The notes under the pieces are model-generated. The model saw only the letters and a program-made list of their open reading frames with translations, made no database searches and was not told where the DNA came from. A stretch of 64,000 nt of DNA from Bacteroidales bacterium UBA6851 (lineage in GTDB: Bacteria; Bacteroidota; Bacteroidia; Bacteroidales; UBA932): contig DKDJ01000011.1 of assembly GCA_002451795.1 (NCBI GenBank), positions 186,001 through 250,000 on the forward strand, read 5' to 3'. Made by a program: the position numbers and the translations under genes. Shown piece after piece: positions 9,301 to 16,519 of the stretch (positions within the stretch are counted from its first letter, which is position 1; every line of letters begins with the position of its first letter).

Positions 9301-9364
9301 GGTTATCACACTCAAGTTTCCTTGTATTTGTTTTCCTAAATTTGAAAATCAAAAATAGGGAAAG

Positions 9365-9399
9365 AAAAGGATGCACTCCAATATCAAATGCACCCTTTT
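9365..9399 (-). terminator. Probable terminator of the abiE operon
   Basis: On the minus strand an 11-base stem with one mismatch (9365-9375 with 9389-9399, AAAAGG at the base) ends in TTTTCTTT. It lies a few bases past the abiEii stop, which is where a terminator for the leftward cassette would be expected. Confidence 0.55.
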
Positions 9400-9403
9400 G
9401 TTA

Positions 9404-9820
9404 TCATCCTAATGTTTCTTTGTTCCAATACGCCTGTAGGTTCTCTTTGATACACTCCATCACAACAGAGAAGTCAATCTGTTCTTTCCAACGTATCTTC
9501 TTCAAGAAAGCCTTCCACAAAATATTGCGTGTGGCATCCGCTGCAAACTTGTCTGTGAAAAGGGCAAGGTTCTCTCTGTCATTGCTGATGCGCTCTCCCA
9601 ACAGGTCAATGTCAATGGTTGGACGAGCCTTGAACCCATCCAGAGCAAACAACAACGAACTGCCTTTCAAAAGAAAGTGGCTCTTGTAAGGACTTGCCGA
9701 GATACGGAACAACAAGCGTTCATGTAAGTATCTCAACAACACCTTCATATACTCTTGTCTCTCCTCTTTGGCGAGGTTCAGCAAACGTGCCCTAATGGAC
9801 TTTCCTATATTCTTTGTCAT
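9404..9820 (-). pseudogene. AbiEii-family nucleotidyltransferase toxin, internally deleted
   Basis: The N-terminal part is a recognisable AbiEii/MenT-type nucleotidyltransferase: HFLLKGSSLLFALDG carries the GSS motif (residues 53-55) and RPTIDIDLL the DxD pair Asp70/Asp72. From about residue 86 the text jumps to what is normally the C-terminal end of Bacteroidota members (FTDKFAAD, WKAFLKKIRW). Full-length relatives are about 230-300 residues; this one has 138, so some 100-150 residues holding the later catalytic motifs are missing, with the reading frame kept. The junction is near 9565. It overlaps abiEi by 4 bases. Likely an inactive toxin. The family call is firm; the extent of the deletion is judged from memory of the family. 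Confidence 0.75.
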
Positions 9821-10401
9821 AGTCTTGTCTCCAAATATGTAGTCAATATATTTTTCACTCTTAGTTTTTGTGCGTATTCATGGAGTAGAGATATATTTCG
9901 GTCCTCCTTTTTGAGATAGCCGTCTATCACTTCACCGCATACATCAAGTCCAATCTTGTTTCTGTACTTTACAGCATCACAGACCGTTCGCTCCATATCT
10001 GTAATGAGTACGTCATATCCCGATATGCTCTTTTTGATTATACCAAACTCCAAATTCTCCTTTTTCCAATAATAGAGGTCAATAGGTGGATATTCTGGCA
10101 AGCGTACCTTTCGTTTGGCTTCAATGGCAATGCAAGTAGCGGAAGGCACTTGTGTGGAAAGTCCATAATGAGCAAATGCACTATACAGACAAAGCACCCC
10201 ATGCGGAACTATACGCTCCACATCTATCATGTTGTTTGCCAACGCAGACATTTCCACATAGACACCATTACGAAGCCGAACAAGCGTTCCGTCTTCTGTT
10301 GCACGGCGAAGCTGCTCATATTCACTGCGGCTTTTCACTTCGCCTGTGGTTATGAACCCACCTCGTTGTTGCAGTGTGTCAATGATTGTACTTCTATTCA
10401 T
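9817..10401 (-). CDS. AbiEi-type antitoxin / transcriptional repressor
   Basis: Partner of the AbiEii-like gene. In type IV AbiE systems AbiEi counteracts the toxin without binding it and represses its own operon. The N-terminal region (IIDTLQQRGGFITTGEVK, then LRRATEDGTLVRLRNGVY) is the winged-helix domain of this family. The rest is the antitoxin core, with YSAFAHYGLS and DMERTVCDAVKYRNKIG typical of members. Start ATG 10401 is preceded by an AGGAG-like site; the longer TTG start at 10422 overlaps the promoter. The gene is intact although its toxin partner is not, so it may persist only as a repressor. Confidence 0.85.
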   Translation of the reverse strand: MNRSTIIDTLQQRGGFITTGEVKSRSEYEQLRRATEDGTLVRLRNGVYVEMSALANNMIDVERIVPHGVLCLYSAFAHYGLSTQVPSATCIAIEAKRKVRLPEYPPIDLYYWKKENLEFGIIKKSISGYDVLITDMERTVCDAVKYRNKIGLDVCGEVIDGYLKKEDRNISLLHEYAQKLRVKNILTTYLETRL

Positions 10402-10419
10402 GTTACTCCTATTTGTTTG

Positions 10420-10427
10420 CAAAGGTA
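10420..10427 (-). promoter_or_regulatory. -7 box (TACCTTTG) for abiEi-abiEii
   Basis: Minus-strand TACCTTTG, ending 18 bases before ATG 10401. A clear -33 TTTG is not visible at the expected distance. Confidence 0.5.
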
Positions 10428-10467
10428 CAACTACTTGTTGTGAATAAAGAATGTTTTGTGTTAAAAG

Positions 10468-10495
10468 TTACGGAAAATACATATAATATCCGTAA
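10468..10495 (-). promoter_or_regulatory. Candidate AbiEi operator (inverted repeat)
   Basis: Perfect 7-base arms TTACGGA and TCCGTAA separated by 14 bases, just upstream of the abiE promoter. AbiEi proteins are known to autoregulate by binding inverted repeats in their promoter, so this is a natural candidate; binding is inferred. Confidence 0.45.
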
Positions 10496-10591
10496 TATTT
10501 TACATTGTTACCAAATTTCTCCCCCCCCCTTGCCTTACAAGCCACCCTGACCTCATAAATGTGTTAATTGATTATAAGGGGCTAATTACAG
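10496..10591. other. Right flank of the AbiE insertion, non-coding, with a C9 tract
   Basis: A/T-rich DNA with a run of nine C at 10521-10529. No gene, promoter or repeat end was recognised. It ends at the ATGCT pentamer that marks the right boundary of the insertion. Confidence 0.4.
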
Positions 10592-10638
10592 ATGCTAAAA
10601 AGAATTCTATCGACCCTCTTGGTCATTGCAAGCATTAT
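10592..10638 (+). repeat. Truncated copy of the lipoprotein gene start
   Basis: 47 bases identical to 10695-10741, the first codons of the downstream gene. Here they give an 18-codon frame (MLKRILSTLLVIASIICE) that stops at 10646-10648, that is, a signal-peptide fragment. Together with 9257-9300 it represents a first, interrupted copy of the promoter and gene start. Confidence 0.9.
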
Positions 10639-10669
10639 TTGTGAATAATTGATTTAATCGCTACATTTG
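10638..10669 (+). promoter_or_regulatory. Promoter of the lipoprotein-DUF4249-TonB receptor operon
   Basis: TTTG (10638-10641), 20 bases, then TACATTTG (10662-10669): a textbook Bacteroidota -33/-7 pair. The palindrome TTGTG-AAA-CACAA (10667-10679) overlaps the -7 box and expected start site and could be an operator. The -33 TTTG starts at the last base of the truncated gene copy. Confidence 0.7.
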
Positions 10670-10699
10670 TGAAACACAACTAAACCAATTTAATATGCT
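10656..10699 (+). repeat. Direct repeat, right copy: functional promoter, leader and gene start
   Basis: Matches 9257-9300 at 43 of 44 positions. Recombination between the two copies would remove about 1.4 kb, including the abiE cassette, and leave one promoter in front of the intact gene. Confidence 0.9.
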
Positions 10700-12116
10700 A
10701 AAAAGAATTCTATCGACCCTCTTGGTCATTGCAAGCATTATGAATGCTTGTACATCAGAAATGCCTAGTGCAGAATCAAATCGTTCAGATTTATCGGATT
10801 TTGCAAGGCTGGATGAATTTGCATTTGACTATTCATCGGCTATTGATACCTCTGCATGGAAGTATATGCAGAATCTTGATTATCGTTTTGCTGCTTGTGA
10901 TTATTCTGAATCTGAAATAAAACACAAAACGACTGAAGCTCTGGTAAAATCAGTTTTGGATTATCCTTTAAACTATCTTGTACTTTTTTATGATAATCCA
11001 GAAAACGTTGTTTCGTTGGTTGTATCCCGAAGTAAAATACATCAGGAGTTGTTGAAGCGAATTGATGCAGTAGATATCTTGTTGGATTACTACGCTGATG
11101 CGGATATTGATTTCAATATTCCAAAGAGAAGTAAGGATGATTATTCTGATTTGCCATATCCTGATGTTATGTTTCTTGAGGCTTTTTTGGCGTCGGATTT
11201 TATAGCCCCTAGATTGTCTGAGAAAAGAATGAAAGTAAGTTCAATCGTTTCTAGTAAATTTGGTGAAAGACTCTCGGATAAAGAACAGTATGGTATGATG
11301 TCTATGAAATCAATATTGAAATTAAGCAACGAGTTTGGAATTCATACCGACTTTAAAACATCCTCAAGAAGTGGAGGAACTATATCAGATACAACAATAT
11401 ACACTCCTCTTAATCATCAACCATTGGAGGGAATAATTAGGGAAGATATGACTAACGCAGAAAAACTGCAAATTCAGCAAGCTGTGGTAAGTCAATATCC
11501 AGGGGCTACAATTGTTCATGAATCAACATACAAGTATAACTGCCATAGTTATGCATGGTATAGTCAGTCAATAGATAATAATGTTTGGCTTAATAGATAT
11601 TCGTCTTCAGGAGAGTTTCAGTTGGCAAAGTATTGGACTAACGATTTGTATGTAAGAACAGATGCGCCGTATGCCATTAAGGCATATTATCCAAATAGCG
11701 ATCATTCAGCAGTAGTTGAATCTTCTAATACGTATGTGTCAAAATGGGGATCAGGTCCTCTTGTTAGGCATTCTCCTGGGTATTGTCCATATGTTACAAC
11801 TGGTATGCAGTATTATTTTATACCTAGAGATGTCGAATGTGAATGTAGTTTGTCTGTCGGAGGAAATGGTCAAGTGATGATGGGCGAAGTAAATACCTTT
11901 TCTGTAAAGCCTAAAACGGGTGCAACATATCGCTGGACGGTGGAGTATATGCTCGATCCTTCCGCATCAAATGCATCTGAAATTAACCATATAAATGACT
12001 ATACTGTTAGACTCAAGTGTAATCAAGCGGGGGCGTATAACCTTAGGGTAGATGAATACTACGGTAATGTGAATACCGCATACGGTTATTTGATTGTAAT
12101 TTCAAGTGGGAGGTAG
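10695..12116 (+). CDS. Lipoprotein with a papain/NlpC-like Cys-His domain
   Basis: I do not recognise a named family. The N-terminus is a lipoprotein signal with lipobox ASIMNAC, so it should be membrane-anchored on the outside of the inner membrane or at the surface. Residues about 60-250 look helical (VKSVLDYPLNYLVLFYDNP, LLKRIDAVDILLDYYA). The middle has YNCHSYAWYSQS with Cys283 and a later SDHSAVVES with His337, followed by SKWG and HSPGYCPY: spacing and context resemble papain-fold Cys/His hydrolases or amidases. The last 90 residues look like an Ig- or PKD-like strand domain. It heads an operon (2-base gaps) with DUF4249 and TonB-receptor genes. Codon usage is A/T-richer than the core genes around it. 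Hydrolase activity is an inference from two residues. Confidence 0.6.
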   Translation: MLKRILSTLLVIASIMNACTSEMPSAESNRSDLSDFARLDEFAFDYSSAIDTSAWKYMQNLDYRFAACDYSESEIKHKTTEALVKSVLDYPLNYLVLFYDNPENVVSLVVSRSKIHQELLKRIDAVDILLDYYADADIDFNIPKRSKDDYSDLPYPDVMFLEAFLASDFIAPRLSEKRMKVSSIVSSKFGERLSDKEQYGMMSMKSILKLSNEFGIHTDFKTSSRSGGTISDTTIYTPLNHQPLEGIIREDMTNAEKLQIQQAVVSQYPGATIVHESTYKYNCHSYAWYSQSIDNNVWLNRYSSSGEFQLAKYWTNDLYVRTDAPYAIKAYYPNSDHSAVVESSNTYVSKWGSGPLVRHSPGYCPYVTTGMQYYFIPRDVECECSLSVGGNGQVMMGEVNTFSVKPKTGATYRWTVEYMLDPSASNASEINHINDYTVRLKCNQAGAYNLRVDEYYGNVNTAYGYLIVISSGR

Positions 12117-12118
12117 TA

Positions 12119-13318
12119 ATGAAACGTTATTCTTCTATATTGCTGCTGTGTTCGTTGGCATTTCTAATGATATCGTGTATAAAGGATGTGGATCTTATAA
12201 ATGATGATCCACCTACTGTGGTTGTGGAATGCTGTTTGACCAACACAAAAGCGGAGCAGGCCTTATATCTTTCTTATACGAAGCAAAAGAATCAGACGGA
12301 CTTTAAGGATATTTCAGGCGCAGTTGTGACCCTTACCGATAAGACCAAGGGAGAAGTTATCGGGAATTTCACATATCAGGCAGGCGACACTTGGTTGCTT
12401 GATTATATTCCAGAGGCCGGGCATGAATACAGATTGGATATAAAGACTCCAAGCGGCGAATCTGTCTGGGCTGAATGTAAAATGCCTACTAATTTCATTA
12501 AAGCGCATCTTATACAGACTGTTGGGTTCGTGGAAAGAGTAAGTGCGCACCTTTTAAGCGATTACATGGCATACTGCATACATTTTGTTCCAGATAAATC
12601 TCAGAATCCATCAGATCTTCCAGAACGCTATTGGGAGACTAATGGATACTGCTATTCCATAGAAGAGCAGGAGACGGGTGAGGATGTGTTCTTTTCTTTG
12701 GACATTTTCCAAGGATATACAAATGATTATAAAGTTGTATCCATGGATTTGACTACAGACCTGCCTTTCTTAATTGGAAATAATGTCATGGATGTTAATT
12801 ATGGCGAGGGTGTTGAGTTCCCTATTGTGAAGTCCCTTGAGCCTGGAGATGAGGAAACTTATCTTTCATACGAGCCTTTCCCATCAGAAGAAGAAGACCA
12901 CTATACGGCCTATTATTATCCTTCGTTGATTGGAGCAAAGGTCTGCAAAGATAGTATAGTATTTAGGAACAATGTTAAGTTGCAGGATAAGTATTTTCTG
13001 ATTTCTGCATATTTGGGAGATGTTATTCCTCCTTATGTGACTCCGGATAAATGCCGTCTGACGTGTACGTACAGAAGCAAAGATATGTATTCGTATTTTA
13101 AAGATGTGGAAAACTTGACTTCGTCACCGGAAAAAAAGGACTTTACACATATTTTCGTGAGAGATAATATATTGACCAATATTAAAGGCGGAATCGGTTT
13201 TTTTGGCGCGGAGTATAAGGAAGATCTTCCTTGGGCACTGATGCTGTCTCCAATGGAGAAGTCGGACTTAACTCAATTGTCATATATAACTGATTTCTAT
13301 TCTATAAAATTTGAATAA
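12119..13318 (+). CDS. DUF4249-family lipoprotein
   Basis: 399 residues, lipoprotein signal with lipobox LMISC. The early region (PPTVVVECCLTNTKAEQALYLS, then GAVVTLTDKTKG and YRLDIKTPSGESVWAECKMP) fits DUF4249, a Bacteroidota family routinely encoded next to a TonB-dependent receptor. The role is unproven; by position it may act as the surface partner of the receptor, as SusD does for SusC. It is sandwiched with 2-base gaps between the Cys-His lipoprotein and the receptor, so the three are almost certainly one transcript. Confidence 0.85.
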   Translation: MKRYSSILLLCSLAFLMISCIKDVDLINDDPPTVVVECCLTNTKAEQALYLSYTKQKNQTDFKDISGAVVTLTDKTKGEVIGNFTYQAGDTWLLDYIPEAGHEYRLDIKTPSGESVWAECKMPTNFIKAHLIQTVGFVERVSAHLLSDYMAYCIHFVPDKSQNPSDLPERYWETNGYCYSIEEQETGEDVFFSLDIFQGYTNDYKVVSMDLTTDLPFLIGNNVMDVNYGEGVEFPIVKSLEPGDEETYLSYEPFPSEEEDHYTAYYYPSLIGAKVCKDSIVFRNNVKLQDKYFLISAYLGDVIPPYVTPDKCRLTCTYRSKDMYSYFKDVENLTSSPEKKDFTHIFVRDNILTNIKGGIGFFGAEYKEDLPWALMLSPMEKSDLTQLSYITDFYSIKFE

Positions 13319-13320
13319 CT

Positions 13321-15321
13321 ATGAAGAAGATAGTGCTGATAGCCTTTATGGCCGTGTTTGTCTCTTTTGAACTGGTGGCGCAAGATGTTTTTGATAAAGT
13401 GGATACGTTACCGGCCGCATTTAAAGTTGAACGTCGCGCCGTTATTCGAAAGACAGGAGAGCTAGTGGCTGGTCTTGAGGAAATACGTAGTGTCGTAGCT
13501 CCTTTGGGTGAAGGAGATCCCATCAAATGGGCCCAGCAGATGCCTGGCGTTACTACAGGAGCGGATGGAGGCTCTGCAATGTATGTGCGAGGCAGTAATG
13601 CTGGTGCGAACCTTTGTACTGTTGACGGAATACCTATATATGGTTTTTCCCATATTCTTGGTTTGACGACGGTCTTGCCATCAGATGTTATTGGGGAGGT
13701 GTCCTTGGTTAGATCGGGTTTTACTGGATCGGGAAATAATTTTACGGCCTCTCATCTGAGGATTAAGACGAAAGCATCGGTGGAGAAAAATGTAAAAATC
13801 AATGTGAGTGCCAATAATTTCCTTGCTGGTGCAGGTCTGGAGGCTAAGTTGGGAAGGAAGATGTATTTGATTGTCAATGGCAGAGTGTCGCCATTAGCTT
13901 ACGAATTTAATGAGATACAACGTCTTTCAAAGCAGTTTGATACATTTAGGACTTTTGATGCAAAAGTATGGGATGTGTTCGCTAAAACTGGATATGTTTT
14001 TGATGCTAGGAATAATGTCTCAGCTACTTTTCTGTATAGTCGTGATTTATATGATTTTAATATGACTGGCTCAAAGAATAGTATGGGGTGGAGCAATATA
14101 GCAGGGGCTCTTGCCTTTTCAAATACGTCAGGAAGGGTTCATACAGATATGGCACTGACTTATACGGGTTTTAATACGCTTCAGAATATGAAACCCATAT
14201 CTTCTGATTATACAAAAAAATCATTGAATCTTAATTCAGGATTGCAGGAACTTGCTTTCTCGACAGATATGCATTATGTGCCTGAGAATCATTTGGATTT
14301 TGAATGGGGCGCCAAGGCTCGTGTCGCATGGTTCAAATCTGGTAGTTTTAGTGAAATTGAGGCGACTCCGGTATTGCTTGGCTCTGCATATTTACAAGGA
14401 AACTATAACTGGTCTCGGTATTTGGAGTTGAGAGCTGTCGTGAGAGGTAATTTCTATAGGCATTTCTCAAGTTCGTATAACAGTTTTGAACCAGAATATA
14501 GTGCTGGCATCAAGTATAACATCGTTCCGGAATTGAGCCTCGAACTCAGTCAAGATCATCTTGTGCAGTTCTATCATACTCTGGAAGGCCTTCCTGTTGG
14601 GTGGTCCTTGGATATGATAGTTCCTTCTTTGGATTTTATTGCTCCGGAGAAAGTGGATCAAAGTTCTTTTTCTCTTACATATAGAAACAATCATCATCTG
14701 GCATCAGTAGGTGCTTTCTATAAGCACATGCAAAACCTTGTATATAATAAGCATGCGCAGAACTTGTTTGGAGAACTGGCGGACGATTGGGAGGTGGGCC
14801 TTGATACTGGTAAGGGAAGATCTTACGGAGCGGAGTTCCTCTATGAGTATTCCAATCAAGATTTCTATGCAAGGGCATCCTATACATGGTCAAAAACCAA
14901 CAGATATGGGTTTGCGTCTATCAATGACGGTGCTCCTTTTCATGCAAAGTTCGACAGGACTCATGTGCTGAATGCTACGTTCCAATGGAAAGGGATCAAC
15001 TTGACTTTTATATACCAGAGCGGAAACTGGGAGAATGCTGCTGCACAAGAGTATTTGGTTCATACCAAAGATGGATTGCAAACTGCGCAATTCTTCGCAG
15101 GAGTCAATGATTACAAAATGCCGGATATTTTCAGATTGGATGTGGGGTATTCTTTGTCGTTCCGTACTTCTCGTGTAGAACACAATATTAATCTTGGCAT
15201 CTGTAATGTGCTGAATCGCTTCAATCCATTTATGATGTATTATGATACATATAGCAATGGCTGGAAAATGGTAGCCATGCTTCCTATACTTCCTAGTTTT
15301 AGTTACAAACTCAGTTTCTGA
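13321..15321 (+). CDS. TonB-dependent outer-membrane receptor
   Basis: 666 residues with a signal peptide ending near ELVAQ, a plug domain (IKWAQQMPGVTTGADGG, MYVRGSNAGANLCTVDG, then SLVRSGFTGSGNN) and a C-terminal beta-barrel from about residue 150 ending in SFSYKLSF. The N-terminal carboxypeptidase-regulatory-like domain found on many SusC proteins is missing; only about 30 residues separate the signal from the plug. This short form is usual for DUF4249-linked receptors. The substrate is unknown. The DUF4249 partner and the Cys-His lipoprotein suggest import of something processed at the surface, which is inference. Confidence 0.88.
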   Translation: MKKIVLIAFMAVFVSFELVAQDVFDKVDTLPAAFKVERRAVIRKTGELVAGLEEIRSVVAPLGEGDPIKWAQQMPGVTTGADGGSAMYVRGSNAGANLCTVDGIPIYGFSHILGLTTVLPSDVIGEVSLVRSGFTGSGNNFTASHLRIKTKASVEKNVKINVSANNFLAGAGLEAKLGRKMYLIVNGRVSPLAYEFNEIQRLSKQFDTFRTFDAKVWDVFAKTGYVFDARNNVSATFLYSRDLYDFNMTGSKNSMGWSNIAGALAFSNTSGRVHTDMALTYTGFNTLQNMKPISSDYTKKSLNLNSGLQELAFSTDMHYVPENHLDFEWGAKARVAWFKSGSFSEIEATPVLLGSAYLQGNYNWSRYLELRAVVRGNFYRHFSSSYNSFEPEYSAGIKYNIVPELSLELSQDHLVQFYHTLEGLPVGWSLDMIVPSLDFIAPEKVDQSSFSLTYRNNHHLASVGAFYKHMQNLVYNKHAQNLFGELADDWEVGLDTGKGRSYGAEFLYEYSNQDFYARASYTWSKTNRYGFASINDGAPFHAKFDRTHVLNATFQWKGINLTFIYQSGNWENAAAQEYLVHTKDGLQTAQFFAGVNDYKMPDIFRLDVGYSLSFRTSRVEHNINLGICNVLNRFNPFMMYYDTYSNGWKMVAMLPILPSFSYKLSF

Positions 15322-15368
15322 GTTACAGGGCGAACAACACAATGGAAAGCATAGCGTATATGGTTTTG

Positions 15369-16373
15369 CTAAAGCTCTTTAGACAATAACTTTATTGCTT
15401 TTCTTGCTTTTTCTCCTTCGTAGAGTATTCGGTATACGGTTTCGACGATAGGAAGTCTTATGCCTCTTGATTCGCAGATATGATGCAGTCCTATCGCCGC
15501 GTAGTAGCCTTCTGCTACCATTGTCATCTCGTTGAGGGCACTCTTTACGTCGCATCCTCGTCCTATCAGTGTGCCGAACTGGCGGTTGCGGCTGAATGGA
15601 GAGTAGCAAGTGACAAGAAGGTCACCGAGATATGCTATTTCACTGGTGTTACGTTCAAAAGGATAGCTGCTATCCAGGAAGTGCCGCAGTTCCGAAGCTG
15701 ACTTGGATATGAGGACAGCGAGAAAGTTGTCTCCATATCCGAGTCCAACCGCCATGCCACTGGCAATTGCGTAGATGTTCTTCATTATTGCTGCATATTC
15801 TATTCCATAGATATCTGTGGATGTGCTTATCCTAAGGGTGTCGCTCCTTAGTGCGGATGCTATGACTCCTGCATCTTCCAGGGTATTGCAGGCCACAGTT
15901 AGATAGGACAACTTGCCTCGCGAGACCTCCTCTGCGTGACTTGGTCCCGAAATCAGTCCGAGGTTCTTGAATGGCAGTCCGAAACAATTGTGTATATATT
16001 CGAGGACTGTCGTATAGTCCTCGGGAATGATTCCTTTTACGGCAGAAATAACAAACTTGCCAGCCATGAGGGCCGGGTCAAGATCGGATAGGGTCTTCTT
16101 GATGTAAGCCGAGGGAACGCACAAAATGATTATATCGCTGGAGGATATGATGTCATTGATGTCGGACGACATAAATAGAAAAGAGCGGTCAAGTTCCATG
16201 TCGCTCACATATTTGGGATTATATCCGTCCGCAAGAATTCCTTCGAGCACTTCTGTATTGCGGATATGCCAGTTTACATGCCTACCATTCTGAGTTAACT
16301 TACCTACGATGGTTGTGGCCCAACTTCCGTATCCTATAACAGCATATCTTGAATTATTACCCAGTTCAGTCAT
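15369..16373 (-). CDS. gpsA: NAD(P)-dependent glycerol-3-phosphate dehydrogenase
   Basis: Reduces dihydroxyacetone phosphate to glycerol-3-phosphate for phospholipid synthesis. Rossmann motif VIGYGSWATTI at the N-terminus, then LCVPSAYI, ISAVKGI, LISGPSHAEEV and the catalytic-domain sequence AAIMKNIYAIASGMAVGLGYGDN with its active-site Lys. Start ATG 16373 gives 334 residues and has an AAGGA-type site. The upstream ATG at 16397 lies within the expected promoter-start region and is unlikely. The gene converges on the TonB receptor gene and diverges from the acyltransferase gene. Confidence 0.94.
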   Translation of the reverse strand: MTELGNNSRYAVIGYGSWATTIVGKLTQNGRHVNWHIRNTEVLEGILADGYNPKYVSDMELDRSFLFMSSDINDIISSSDIIILCVPSAYIKKTLSDLDPALMAGKFVISAVKGIIPEDYTTVLEYIHNCFGLPFKNLGLISGPSHAEEVSRGKLSYLTVACNTLEDAGVIASALRSDTLRISTSTDIYGIEYAAIMKNIYAIASGMAVGLGYGDNFLAVLISKSASELRHFLDSSYPFERNTSEIAYLGDLLVTCYSPFSRNRQFGTLIGRGCDVKSALNEMTMVAEGYYAAIGLHHICESRGIRLPIVETVYRILYEGEKARKAIKLLSKEL

Positions 16374-16394
16374 TTCCTTTTGTTTGCATCGGTG

Positions 16395-16426
16395 CAAAGA
16401 TACTCCAAATAGGAAAGAGGAACAAA
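16395..16426 (-). promoter_or_regulatory. gpsA promoter (TTTG-N20-TATCTTTG)
   Basis: Minus-strand -33 TTTG at 16426-16423 and -7 TATCTTTG at 16402-16395, separated by 20 bases. This full-consensus promoter supports the ATG 16373 start. Confidence 0.7.
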
Positions 16427-16477
16427 TACAACTGTTTGATATTGCAAATACTTGGTCTTTAAAGAATAGGAAATAAT

Positions 16478-16494
16478 TATATTTGCTATATTTG
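16478..16494 (+). promoter_or_regulatory. Two tandem -7 boxes (TATATTTG twice) for the acyltransferase gene
   Basis: TATATTTG at 16478-16485 and again at 16487-16494, 9 bases apart, 25-42 bases before ATG 16520. Either could serve; two start sites are possible. Confidence 0.5.
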
Positions 16495-16519
16495 TAACGT
16501 TTGTTATAGGCATTTGGTT

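Larger units (their letters stand above)
9301..10591. mobile_element. Inserted AbiE toxin-antitoxin cassette flanked by ATGCT
   Basis: The 1,291-base segment is bounded by the pentamer ATGCT on both sides (9296-9300 and 10592-10596). Removing it and one pentamer rejoins the left promoter copy to the partial gene start at 10592, exactly as in the intact copy at 10656-10741. This is what a 5-base target duplication would look like. The segment carries the two abiE genes, their promoter, a candidate operator and a terminator. I see no transposase, integrase or obvious terminal inverted repeats, so the mobilisation mechanism is unknown. Confidence 0.6.

Noticed and set aside
9335..9359. Second hairpin (CCTAAATTTGA with TCAAAAATAGG) near the left end of the AbiE cassette
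   Set aside because: Two mismatches in the stem and no T-tract on either side; the hairpin at 9365-9399 explains termination better.
9301..10591. Classical insertion sequence or integron cassette
   Set aside because: No transposase or integrase gene, no visible terminal inverted repeats and no attC-like structure; only the 5-base duplication is seen.
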